5,282 nucleotides of DNA from Streptomyces sp. NRRL F-5630 (GCF_000719475.1 NZ_JOGO01000140.1:1-5282), one strand, 5' to 3'; shown: positions 1 through 5,282, counted from the first letter of the stretch. Notes: generated by a model not told the origin, from the letters alone. A program made the numbers and translations.

Positions 1-792
1 GAGCAGTGTCACGTCTGGCTGGCCGCCGGCGTTCTCGTCGCCGCCGGGCTGGTGGATCGCGACGAGACCGGCCTCCGCCAGGTCGGCGACGAGAATCCGG
101 GCCACGCCGAGGGGAATGGAAAGGAGTGCCGAGATCTCCGCTACTGACTTGATCTCCCGGCACAGATTGCAGATCCGCTGATGCTCGGGCAACTGCCCCT
201 GCATCTGGGAAGGCTGAGCGGTGGTGCTGACCAGCGCCTCGATGGCGAGCTGGTAACGGGGCCTGGTCCGGCCGCCCGTCATCGCGTACGGCCGCACGAG
301 CGGACTCGGGCCGCGCCCGCCCGAACCGCCGGAGTCGTCCTGCGCGTTGTGGCGCGGCAGGGGGGCGCGGGGCCCGGTGGGCTCCACGGGCTGCCGCTGG
401 TGCTGCGGGTGCCTCGGCTGCGGCTGCGCGGGACCGGGCTGGGGCTGCTGCTGGCCGGGGTGCGGGTAGGGGTACGAGTCGAAGGGGTCGTGCTCGTCCC
501 CGTACGACGACTGTTCGTCCCCGGGCGACTGCTGCTCGCCGTACGGCTGCTGGTCCCCGTACGGTTGCTGGTCCCCGTACGAGGGGCGCTGTCCGTACGG
601 CTGTTCGGGGGCCGGTTCCTGCCCGTGCCCGTACTGCCACTCGGCCTGCCGCCACTCGGCCCGCTGCCACTCGTCGTGCCGCTGCTCGTCCTGCTGCTGC
701 CCTGGGAAGGAGTGCGGACCCGGTCCGTCACCCTGGTACCCGCCCTGGCCGTGGGACCAGTCGGCAGGCGAACCACCGGGGGGTGTCGTCAC
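1..792 (-). CDS. cvnC: CvnC-type DUF742 protein with long Q/P/Y-rich N-terminal extension (partial, 3' end off window)
   Basis: This is the third gene of the conservon, and 264 codons are visible. The DUF742 domain starts near residue 163 with SPLVRPYAMTGGRTRPRY and runs through QLAIEAL, the Cys pair ICNLC (C208, C211), and the helix-turn-helix-like stretch SVAEISALLSIPLGVARILVADL (written here only as a landmark, residues 216-238). It reaches VTLL at the left edge. Family members normally end about ten residues later (LERVLSGL-type end), so only the tail is missing. Residues 1-160 are a low-complexity extension rich in Q, P, G, Y and E, with two short tandem repeats. DUF742 domains are usually preceded by a much shorter leader. 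The GTG start at 790-792 is chosen because a near-perfect AGGAGGAGGAAG Shine-Dalgarno lies just upstream. In the family, CvnC works with CvnA, CvnB and the GTPase CvnD in a membrane-associated signalling complex; its biochemical activity is unknown. The cvnD partner should follow immediately off the left edge. Confidence 0.93.
   Translation of the reverse strand, partial: MTTPPGGSPADWSHGQGGYQGDGPGPHSFPGQQQDEQRHDEWQRAEWRQAEWQYGHGQEPAPEQPYGQRPSYGDQQPYGDQQPYGEQQSPGDEQSSYGDEHDPFDSYPYPHPGQQQPQPGPAQPQPRHPQHQRQPVEPTGPRAPLPRHNAQDDSGGSGGRGPSPLVRPYAMTGGRTRPRYQLAIEALVSTTAQPSQMQGQLPEHQRICNLCREIKSVAEISALLSIPLGVARILVADLAEAGLVAIHQPGGDENAGGQPDVTLL
526..597 (-). repeat. Tandem hexapeptide repeat in CvnC (YG-x-x-x-P/S, 18-nt unit)
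   Basis: Residues 66-89 of CvnC are four consecutive hexads: YGQRPS, YGDQQP, YGDQQP, YGEQQS. The two central units are identical in protein and differ by one base in DNA (CAA versus CAG for the second Gln). This points to fairly recent in-frame slippage or unequal exchange of an 18-nt unit. It lies in the predicted disordered part of the protein. Confidence 0.85.
634..672 (-). repeat. Pentapeptide EW-x-x-A repeat in CvnC
   Basis: CvnC residues 41-53 read EWQRAEWRQAEWQ, a 15-nt unit repeated about two and a half times. Three Trp-Gln/Arg units at i, i+5, i+10 are unusual inside a Q/P-rich disordered region and could form a short amphipathic helix. That is inference only. Confidence 0.7.
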
Positions 793-795
793 GTT

Positions 796-807
796 CTTCC
801 TCCTCCT
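796..807 (-). promoter_or_regulatory. Shine-Dalgarno of cvnC
   Basis: The minus strand reads AGGAGGAGGAAG ending three bases before the GTG start at 792. Its AGGAGG core sits at near-ideal spacing. It is the strongest ribosome-binding site in the window and decides the cvnC start. It also implies that cvnC is translated independently of cvnB, whose stop is 109 nt away. Confidence 0.85.
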
Positions 808-834
808 GCTGTCCGGGCGCCGTCAGTGTGGAGC

Positions 835-866
835 CGCGTCCCGAAACCTTACGGCCCCGGGACGCG
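835..866 (-). other. Intercistronic RNA hairpin between cvnB and cvnC (GNRA-capped)
   Basis: On the transcribed (minus) strand, CGCGTCCCG (866-858) and CGGGACGCG (843-835) form a perfect 9-bp stem. The 14 nt between them can continue it: GGGCC pairs with GGTTT (three G-U wobbles, then two C-G pairs) around a GUAA loop, which fits the GNRA tetraloop class. The total is 14 bp with no bulge. The wobble pairs exist only in the minus-strand RNA (they are A-C mismatches on plus), which argues for an RNA element of this operon. No U-tract follows, so it is not a canonical intrinsic terminator. It lies about 27 nt upstream of the cvnC ribosome-binding site. Plausible roles are partial termination, an mRNA processing or stability boundary, or stoichiometry control. 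Confidence 0.7.
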
Positions 867-901
867 AAAACGCACCGCTTGTCTGATGGTTGAGAAAAGC
901 G

Positions 902-1315
902 TCAGTTGAGCAGACCACCCTGGAGTTCCGCACGCAGATCCGGGGTGAGGACGGAGCCCGCGCGGTCCACGAGCAGGGCCATCTCGTAGCCGACGAGGCC
1001 GATGTCGGCCTCCGGGTGGGCGAGGACCGCGAGCGAGGAACCGTCCGAGATGGACATGATGAAGAGGAAGCCCCGCTCCATCTCGACCACCGTCTGGTTG
1101 ACGGTGCCGCCCTCGAAGATGCGGGACGCGCCCGCGGTGAGCGAGGTGAGGCCCGAGGCCACGGCCGCGAGCTGGTCGGCGCGGTCACGGGGAAAGCCTT
1201 CGGACATCGCGAGGAGAAGACCGTCGGCGGAGACGACCACCGTGTGCGACACCCCCGGGGTGTTGTCCACGAAATTGGTGATCAACCAGTTCAGGTTCTG
1301 TGCCGCCTGGCTCAT
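902..1315 (-). CDS. cvnB: CvnB-type Roadblock/LC7 domain protein
   Basis: A 137-aa protein that is a Roadblock/LC7 domain over almost its full length, the typical size for CvnB. Landmarks are the N-terminal NLNWLITNFVDNTPGVSH (about residues 8-24), the central VVSADGLLLAMSEGFPRD (27-44), VEMERGFLFIM (77-87), SLAVLAHPEADIGLVGYEMA (94-113) and the C-terminal TPDLRAELQGGLLN. Roadblock proteins dimerise and bind or regulate small GTPases (as MglB does for MglA). CvnB is therefore expected to work with the GTPase CvnD and the sensor CvnA at the membrane. The ATG at 1313-1315 gives the usual family length. An in-frame GTG at 1322-1324 (adding V-S-P) has the better-spaced GGAG upstream, so translation may start there and give 140 aa. 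Either start lies within 10 nt of the cvnA stop, so translation is probably coupled to cvnA. Confidence 0.95.
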   Translation of the reverse strand: MSQAAQNLNWLITNFVDNTPGVSHTVVVSADGLLLAMSEGFPRDRADQLAAVASGLTSLTAGASRIFEGGTVNQTVVEMERGFLFIMSISDGSSLAVLAHPEADIGLVGYEMALLVDRAGSVLTPDLRAELQGGLLN

Positions 1316-1325
1316 CGGGCTCACG

Positions 1326-4300
1326 CTAACGCTCCTGGTCGTAGGTCCTGTCGGGGCCGGAACCCCGACCGTTCGTGCCATTCGTGCCGCTTCCCGCGGT
1401 GCGGCCCCTGGCGACGCCGCTGCGGAGCCGGCTGAGCCGGCCGCGGACGTCCTCGGGAGCGCGGGAGACCTGGGGGCCGCCCTGCGGGCTCTGTTCTGCT
1501 TCTGCCGCGCCCTCGACCAGATTGGCCCTGGGCACCCGGCGCGGCAGACCGGAGGAGGTGACCCCGCCCGCCTGCGGGCGGCGCAGGCCGCTCGCGCGCC
1601 GGGCGCGGTCCTCGTTGGCCGCGTGGGCCGAGGAACCGGGATCCTGCTCCGCCCGGGACTGCTCGCTCGCGGGCGTGCCGTCCTCGGGCGGGGAGCCGCT
1701 CGGGCCATTGTCCCACCCCTGACGGGCCGTCACCTCACCGGCCCCCGCGGCCGGAAGCCGGCGCGGCAGACCTGCCTCGGTCACCCCGCCCTCCTGCTCG
1801 GCGGCGGCACCGTGCGGGCCGAAGCCTACGCGGTCGGCGTCCTCCTGGGGAGCGCGCGCGGGGGATTCCGTTTCACCCCCGGGGGCGCCGCCCTGCACGG
1901 GCTCCTGCCGCCACTCCTCCTGGTGAGGGGTGGCGGGGTAGGTGCCGGTCCCGGCGGTCTCCGGCGCGTAAGTGGAGTACGGGGCCTCCGGATAGGGCGC
2001 GTAGGCGGACTCCGGGGCGTACTCGCCCTGCCCTTGCGCCGGGTAGCCGACCTCGGTGCCAGGCGCCCCGGCCTCGGCGCCGGGGTACGCCCCCTGCGTG
2101 AAGCCCGGGTACGGCGGCTGCGGAGCGTAGGCGTTCCCGTCCGGGTAGGGGGCCGTCCCGCCGTCGCCCGGGTAACCGGCCGGGCCGTTCTCGTACGGGG
2201 CGGGGTAGCCCTGCGGGTATGCCTCGCCGGTGCCGTAGGAGGGCTGGGGCGCCTGCCCCTGGTAGGGGGGAGTCCCGCCGTACGGCGCGGGGCTGCCGCT
2301 GGTCTCGTACGGGCCGCCCTCGCCCTCGTACGGGCCGGTCGGGGCCCCGCCGCCGTGGAAGGGTTGAGCCCCCTCGTCCCGGTGCTGCTCCGGCGCGGGC
2401 TCCTGCCCGTGCGTCTGGGCCTCCAGGGCCGCGCGGCGCTCCTCGCGGAACAGGGAGCGGCCCACGGGGTCGAGCCCGGCCGGGTGCTCGCCGCCGGGCA
2501 GGGCGTGGTGCCCGGCCCCGTACCGGCCGTCGTCGAAGCCGAGTCCGGCCGCGGTGCGCGGCGGCGTGCGGCCCGTGCCCGGGGCGGCGTGCGCCTGCGA
2601 GGGGATCATCGAGGAGGCGGTGAACCCGTTCTCCTGGCCGGTCCGGCCGCCTCCGCCGTGCGTGATGGACTCCGGGAGCATGACGAGCGAGGTGGTGCCG
2701 CCCTGCTCGCCCGAGGGCCGCAGCTGGACCCGGATGCCGTGCCGGTCGGCGAGCCGCCCGACCACGAAGAGTCCCATGCGCTGGGAGATCGCCGCGTCCA
2801 CGACCGGCGGATTGGCGAGCCGGTGGTTGATGTCGGCGAAGTCCGCGGCGTTGAGGCCGATGCCCTTGTCGTGGATCTCGATCACGACGCGGCCGTCCGG
2901 CATCCGCGTCGCCGTGACCCGTACCTTCGTCTGCGGCGAGGAGAACGTCGTGGCGTTCTCGAGGAGTTCGGAGAGCAGGTGGACGAGGTCGGTCACGGCG
3001 CGGCCGTGGATCTCGGCCTCGGGGATCCCGGACAGTTCGACGCGCTCGTACTGCTCGACCTCGGAGGCGGCGGCGCGCAGCACGTCGACGAGCGGCACCG
3101 GCTGGTCCCAGCGCCGGCCCGGCTCCTCGCCCGCGAGAACGAGGAGGTTCTCGCCGTTGCGGCGCATCCGGGTGGCGAGGTGGTCGAGCTTGAAGAGGTT
3201 CTCCAGTTGCTCGGGCTCCTCCTCGTTGTTCTCCAGTTCCGTGATGAGCGTGAGCTGCCCCTCCACGAGGGACTGGTTGCGCCGCGAGAGGTTGGTGAAC
3301 ATGGCGTTGATGTTGCCGCGCAGCAGGGCCTGTTCGGAGGCGAGCCTGACCGCCTCGCGGTGCACCTGGTCGAAGGCGCGGGCGACCTCGCCGATCTCGT
3401 CGGTCGAGGTGATCGGCAGCGGTGTGACGCGCGTGTCCACGCGCCCCGGGTGGGTGCGCGAGAGCTGGTCGACGAGGGAGGGCAGCCGCTTCTGCGCTAT
3501 GCCGAAGGCCTCCGTGCGCAGGCGCCGCATGGAGTGGCTCATCTGCCGCGCCATCATCCCCGCGATGAGGAAGGCGAGCAGGAGGGCGGCGACGACGGCC
3601 GCCGAGACGAGGAGGGCCTCGCGTTTGGCGTCGTCGGCGATCTGGCTCGCCTCGGTCACCGCGTGCGCGGTCAGCTCGGACTCGACGGTGCGGTACGCCG
3701 TGACGCGCGGTGTCGTCGCGTCCCACCAGGTCTGCGGCGTGATGCCCCGGTCGCCGAGCGTCTTTTGGGTGGACGCGGGCGAGACGAGCTGGTCGATCAT
3801 GGCCTCGGGGGCGGGCGGCGTGACGCCGCTGCGCATGTCCTTCGCGGAGGCGATGGCGGCCTTGGCGGCGTTCCGCTTGATCTGGAGCGCGGCCTTCCTC
3901 ATCTCCGCGTCGAGCCGCTCGACGTCCGCGGGCCGTGCGCTGGAGGTGTACTCCTTCTCGGCGATGCCCTCCAGGTAGGCGTACGAGGAGAGCGCGACGC
4001 GCTGCCTCGTCGCGTCGGCCGTGCCGGGGCCCGGCTCGACCCACAGGTGCACGCCGAGGGAACGGGTCAGCGAGAGCGCCGAGGTGGAGAGCGCGATCGC
4101 GTAGACCGAGCGGCCGTAGGTGGTGACGTTGCCGGTCCCGAGGCCCAGCTCGTTGGCGAACTCCATGAGCGGGTGCTGGATCCGGAGGTACCCCTCCTCG
4201 GTCCGCACCCCGCTGAGCTTCTTCGTGTACGCGGCCTGGCGCAGCGAGTCGAGCTCCGGCTCAACGGAGCGGAAGTCGGCCATGCGCCGGTCGAGGGCCG

Positions 4301-4754
4301 CGGTACGGGGGAGGTCCTCGGCCGCGGCGTCGAACCGCCGGGCCGCCGTGTCGGTCGCCGCGCGCGCCTTCACCACGGCCGGGTCCTCGCGCTTGCCCCG
4401 CAGGAGGGGCTCGGCGCTGATGTCGCGTTCCTCGGAGAGCCGGTTGCCGTAGGTCGCGGCGGCCTGGACGAGTCGCGCGACGTTCTTCGCGTCCTCCGCC
4501 TCGTGCCAGGTGTCGATCGAGCCCTTCACCTGGAAGCCGCCCATGACGAGGCCGACGATGACGGGTATGAGCAGGATCGCGTTCAGCCGGGTCGGCACCC
4601 GCCAGTTGCGGGGGGACAGCCGGCTGCCGCGGGCGGAGGGGGAGGCGGGGCTCCCGTGCTCCCGCACTCCGGCGGACGCCTCGGCGGTGGCGGGCGGGGT
4701 GAAGCCACCCCGGGCCCCCTGCGCCGGGCCTGAGCCCTTCGTGCTTCGCCTCAC
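1326..4754 (-). CDS. cvnA: CvnA-type NIT/HAMP/HATPase sensor-kinase-like membrane protein with long disordered tail
   Basis: A 1142-aa sensor of the conservon. Order of parts: cytoplasmic leader (1-50); membrane segment 1 at about 57-76 (LNAILLIPVIVGLVMGGF); extracytoplasmic helical region of NIT type, about 80-375 (RDISAEPLL at 110-118, HPLMEFANELGLGTGN at 194-209); membrane segment 2 at about 381-401; HAMP-like linker, about 402-470 (ITSTDEIGEVARAFDQV at 448-464); helix FKLDHLATRMRRNGENLLVL at 521-540 with the candidate histidine H525; HATPase_c with N-box SELLENATTF (595-604), G1 DKGIGL (629-634) and G2-like GLFVVGRLADRHGI (661-674); then a Pro/Gly/Tyr-rich tail, about 695-1142. The tail carries two GLPRR motifs and a basic C-terminal segment VRGRLSRLRSGVARGR (1103-1118). 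The GTG start at 4752-4754 gives the family-like MRRS... N-terminus, with GAGAGG 11 nt upstream. The frame stays open to an ATG at 4916, but that extension crosses leader palindromes and does not look conserved. I saw no in-frame TTA codon. The ligand is unknown: the NIT label does not prove nitrate sensing. No dedicated response regulator is visible; output is expected through CvnB, CvnC and CvnD. Confidence 0.95.
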   Translation of the reverse strand: MRRSTKGSGPAQGARGGFTPPATAEASAGVREHGSPASPSARGSRLSPRNWRVPTRLNAILLIPVIVGLVMGGFQVKGSIDTWHEAEDAKNVARLVQAAATYGNRLSEERDISAEPLLRGKREDPAVVKARAATDTAARRFDAAAEDLPRTAALDRRMADFRSVEPELDSLRQAAYTKKLSGVRTEEGYLRIQHPLMEFANELGLGTGNVTTYGRSVYAIALSTSALSLTRSLGVHLWVEPGPGTADATRQRVALSSYAYLEGIAEKEYTSSARPADVERLDAEMRKAALQIKRNAAKAAIASAKDMRSGVTPPAPEAMIDQLVSPASTQKTLGDRGITPQTWWDATTPRVTAYRTVESELTAHAVTEASQIADDAKREALLVSAAVVAALLLAFLIAGMMARQMSHSMRRLRTEAFGIAQKRLPSLVDQLSRTHPGRVDTRVTPLPITSTDEIGEVARAFDQVHREAVRLASEQALLRGNINAMFTNLSRRNQSLVEGQLTLITELENNEEEPEQLENLFKLDHLATRMRRNGENLLVLAGEEPGRRWDQPVPLVDVLRAAASEVEQYERVELSGIPEAEIHGRAVTDLVHLLSELLENATTFSSPQTKVRVTATRMPDGRVVIEIHDKGIGLNAADFADINHRLANPPVVDAAISQRMGLFVVGRLADRHGIRVQLRPSGEQGGTTSLVMLPESITHGGGGRTGQENGFTASSMIPSQAHAAPGTGRTPPRTAAGLGFDDGRYGAGHHALPGGEHPAGLDPVGRSLFREERRAALEAQTHGQEPAPEQHRDEGAQPFHGGGAPTGPYEGEGGPYETSGSPAPYGGTPPYQGQAPQPSYGTGEAYPQGYPAPYENGPAGYPGDGGTAPYPDGNAYAPQPPYPGFTQGAYPGAEAGAPGTEVGYPAQGQGEYAPESAYAPYPEAPYSTYAPETAGTGTYPATPHQEEWRQEPVQGGAPGGETESPARAPQEDADRVGFGPHGAAAEQEGGVTEAGLPRRLPAAGAGEVTARQGWDNGPSGSPPEDGTPASEQSRAEQDPGSSAHAANEDRARRASGLRRPQAGGVTSSGLPRRVPRANLVEGAAEAEQSPQGGPQVSRAPEDVRGRLSRLRSGVARGRTAGSGTNGTNGRGSGPDRTYDQER

Positions 4755-4765
4755 TCGACCAACAA

Positions 4766-4771
4766 CCTCTC
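4766..4771 (-). promoter_or_regulatory. Probable Shine-Dalgarno of cvnA
   Basis: GAGAGG on the minus strand lies 11 nt before the GTG at 4754. The spacing is somewhat long, so this is a moderate site. It still supports 4754 over the far-upstream in-frame ATG at 4916, for which I see only weak purine-rich sequence. Confidence 0.55.
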
Positions 4772-4775
4772 GGCG

Positions 4776-4796
4776 GCGGCACTTCTCGCGTGCCGC
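4776..4796. other. Palindrome in the cvnA leader (7-bp arms, 7-nt spacer)
   Basis: GCGGCAC and GTGCCGC are perfect inverted arms separated by 7 nt. They lie directly upstream of the cvnA Shine-Dalgarno, about 21 nt from the start codon. As DNA it could be an operator half-site pair; as RNA, a hairpin just before the ribosome-binding site. The arms are GC-rich, so chance occurrence in this genome is not negligible. Confidence 0.5.
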
Positions 4797-4895
4797 TGAC
4801 GTTCCAAGGCCCTCAACAGCGGGCACTTCACCGCCCCTGCTACTGGGCAGTTCAGCGATTTCAGCACGGTCCGCCGCGCGCCGCCAAACGTTCTG

Positions 4896-4911
4896 CGGAA
4901 GTGGTCTTCCG
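4896..4911. other. Short palindrome upstream of cvnA (6-bp arms, 4-nt spacer)
   Basis: CGGAAG TGGT CTTCCG is a perfect inverted repeat about 140 bp upstream of the cvnA start, in the stretch where the conservon promoter should lie. A nearby CACGTG (4914-4919) is itself palindromic. The function is unknown. It is recorded because the region is otherwise unexplained. Confidence 0.35.
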
Positions 4912-4948
4912 GACACGTGATCCGCCGCCGCGGACTAATAAAAGGGGC

Positions 4949-5017
4949 ATAAAACAACGAGCCCCGGCAAAAGCCGGGACTCGTATGCGCGCAGCGGCAC
5001 CGTGCGGGCGCTGCGCG
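4949..5017 (-). terminator. Two-hairpin rho-independent terminator of the upstream conservon
   Basis: On the minus strand an 11-bp stem, CGAGTCCCGGC (4983-4973) with GCCGGGGCTCG (4968-4958), closes a UUUU loop with one U-G wobble. It is followed by the U-rich tail TTGTTTTAT (4957-4949). The wobble becomes a C-A mismatch on the plus strand and the T-rich tail is on the minus strand, so it terminates leftward transcription coming from cvnD. Four bases upstream in the same RNA is a second perfect stem, CGCGCAGCG with CGCTGCGCG (5017-5009 and 4996-4988, 12-nt loop). The terminator lies about 160-230 nt past the cvnD stop and separates the two conservons. Confidence 0.85.
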
Positions 5018-5177
5018 TGGTGGCGCGCGGTCGATTCTCTGTCGAAACGTTATGAAGCCTCTCGGCACCGTGTCGAAGGACACAACGGGGCCCGGCGGGC
5101 GCGCCACGCGGCCCGGCGAGGGCCCCGCGGCGGCCGTCGTCACCGCCGCGCGGCGCGCGCACGCGGCTGTCACGACC

Positions 5178-5282
5178 TCACTTCAGGCGGGCCATGAGGG
5201 CGTGTTCGACGAGGGTGATGAGGGCGGATTTGGCGTCGGCGCGGTGGCGGGCGTCGGTGGTGATGATGGGGGTGTCGGGTCC
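5178..5282 (-). CDS. cvnD: C-terminal end of a CvnD-type small GTPase (partial, 5' end off window)
   Basis: The last 34 codons and a TGA stop (5178-5180) of a minus-strand gene entering from the right edge. The visible protein begins GPDTPIITTDARHR, continues ADAKSALITLVEHAL and ends MARLK. This matches the highly conserved C-terminus of conservon ATP/GTP-binding proteins (MglA/Ras-like), where TDAR follows the last strand and SALITLVEHAL is the final helix. The nucleotide-binding motifs (P-loop and the NxxD-type base-recognition motif) would be upstream and outside the window. As cvnD is normally the last core gene of a conservon, this gene closes a separate conservon whose transcription ends at the terminator around 4949-5017. 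Confidence 0.9.
   Translation of the reverse strand, partial: GPDTPIITTDARHRADAKSALITLVEHALMARLK

Larger units (their letters stand above)
4755..5177. other. Intergenic region between two conservons
   Basis: No gene is supported in these 423 bp. From right to left: 5018-5177 is a GC-rich 3' UTR of the upstream cvnD, with a possible 8-bp stem CGGGGCCC/GGGCCCCG (5086-5093 and 5120-5127), a 12-bp palindrome CGCCGCGCGGCG (5144-5155) and a small GTGTC/GACAC stem at 5070-5083. Next come the two-hairpin terminator (4949-5017) and an AT-rich patch (4934-4957). Last is a leader of about 180 bp ahead of cvnA with two palindromes. The promoter of this conservon should lie between the terminator and cvnA. 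I could not identify convincing -35/-10 boxes: TATTAG on the minus strand at 4940-4935 is a possible -10 without a good -35. Confidence 0.7.

Noticed and set aside
867..901. Relatively AT-rich stretch after cvnB as a possible internal promoter for cvnC
   Set aside because: No -35/-10 pair with sensible spacing on the minus strand. The hairpin next to it is the better-supported signal.
181..909. A 242-codon plus-strand open frame over cvnC
   Set aside because: It is antisense to the DUF742 gene. Its Leu/Val/Arg-rich repeats are the reverse reading of the CvnC Q/P/Y-rich repeats.
1371..1388. 9-bp tandem repeat TTCGTGCC(A/G) near the cvnA 3' end
   Set aside because: It only encodes G-T-N-G-T-N-G in a disordered linker. 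It is minor slippage with no further meaning visible.
1873..4044. A 723-codon minus-strand open frame in another frame of cvnA
   Set aside because: Arg/Ala/Gly-rich frame-shifted shadow of cvnA with no domain signature.
1002..4733. A 1243-codon open frame on the plus strand, antisense to cvnA and cvnB
   Set aside because: It is the mirror of genuine GC-rich coding sequence, where stop codons are rare in other frames. The protein is Arg/Gly/Ala/Val-rich without recognisable domains and has no ribosome-binding site, while the opposite strand encodes clear conserved families.
4797..4818. GGAAC on the minus strand (from TTGGAACGTC) as an ECF-sigma -35 box
   Set aside because: No matching -10 at 16-18 nt. 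A single 5-mer is not enough.
4755..4916. In-frame 54-codon N-terminal extension of cvnA to an ATG at 4916
   Set aside because: The GTG at 4754 gives the family-like MRRS start with a Shine-Dalgarno. The extension covers leader palindromes and lacks a good ribosome-binding site.
4996..5008. GGCACCGTGCGGG in the terminator region also occurring near 1807-1819 inside cvnA
   Set aside because: A 13-mer of GC-rich sequence with no shared context, most likely coincidence.

Overview
The window looks like chromosome from a high-GC actinomycete, almost certainly Streptomyces or a close relative. The base composition, the near-absence of A/T at third codon positions and the gene set all point that way. 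All recognisable genes lie on the minus strand, so transcription runs right to left. The window holds most of one 'conservon' (cvn), the conserved actinobacterial cluster cvnA-cvnB-cvnC-cvnD that encodes a membrane-linked, G-protein-like signalling complex. It also holds the very end of a second conservon just upstream.

Layout in transcription order (right to left): (1) 5282-5178, the last 34 codons of a CvnD-type small GTPase. (2) 5177-4755, a 423-bp intergenic region with a GC-rich 3' UTR, a strong two-hairpin transcription terminator (5017-4949), an AT-rich patch, and a leader with two small palindromes ahead of the next gene. (3) 4754-1326, cvnA, a sensor-kinase-like membrane protein of 1142 aa: two membrane segments flanking a NIT-type extracytoplasmic region, HAMP, a histidine-containing helix, an HATPase_c domain, and an unusually long (about 440 aa) Pro/Gly/Tyr-rich disordered tail. 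(4) 1315-902, cvnB, a 137-aa Roadblock/LC7 protein that starts essentially at the cvnA stop. (5) 901-793, a 109-nt gap holding a striking transcribed-strand hairpin. (6) 792-1, cvnC, a DUF742 protein with a long Gln/Pro/Tyr-rich N-terminal extension, cut by the left edge about ten residues before its expected end. The cvnD of this conservon should lie just off the left edge.

From family knowledge, CvnA is the membrane sensor/scaffold, CvnB and CvnC are accessory components and CvnD is the GTPase, together forming a membrane-associated complex likened to eukaryotic G-protein-coupled systems. The genes here are ordinary conservon members. The less ordinary signals are the tandem conservon arrangement, the GNRA-capped hairpin between cvnB and cvnC, and an identical nine-residue segment shared by the disordered regions of CvnA and CvnC. 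I saw no RNA genes, mobile elements, CRISPR arrays or plausible plus-strand genes.
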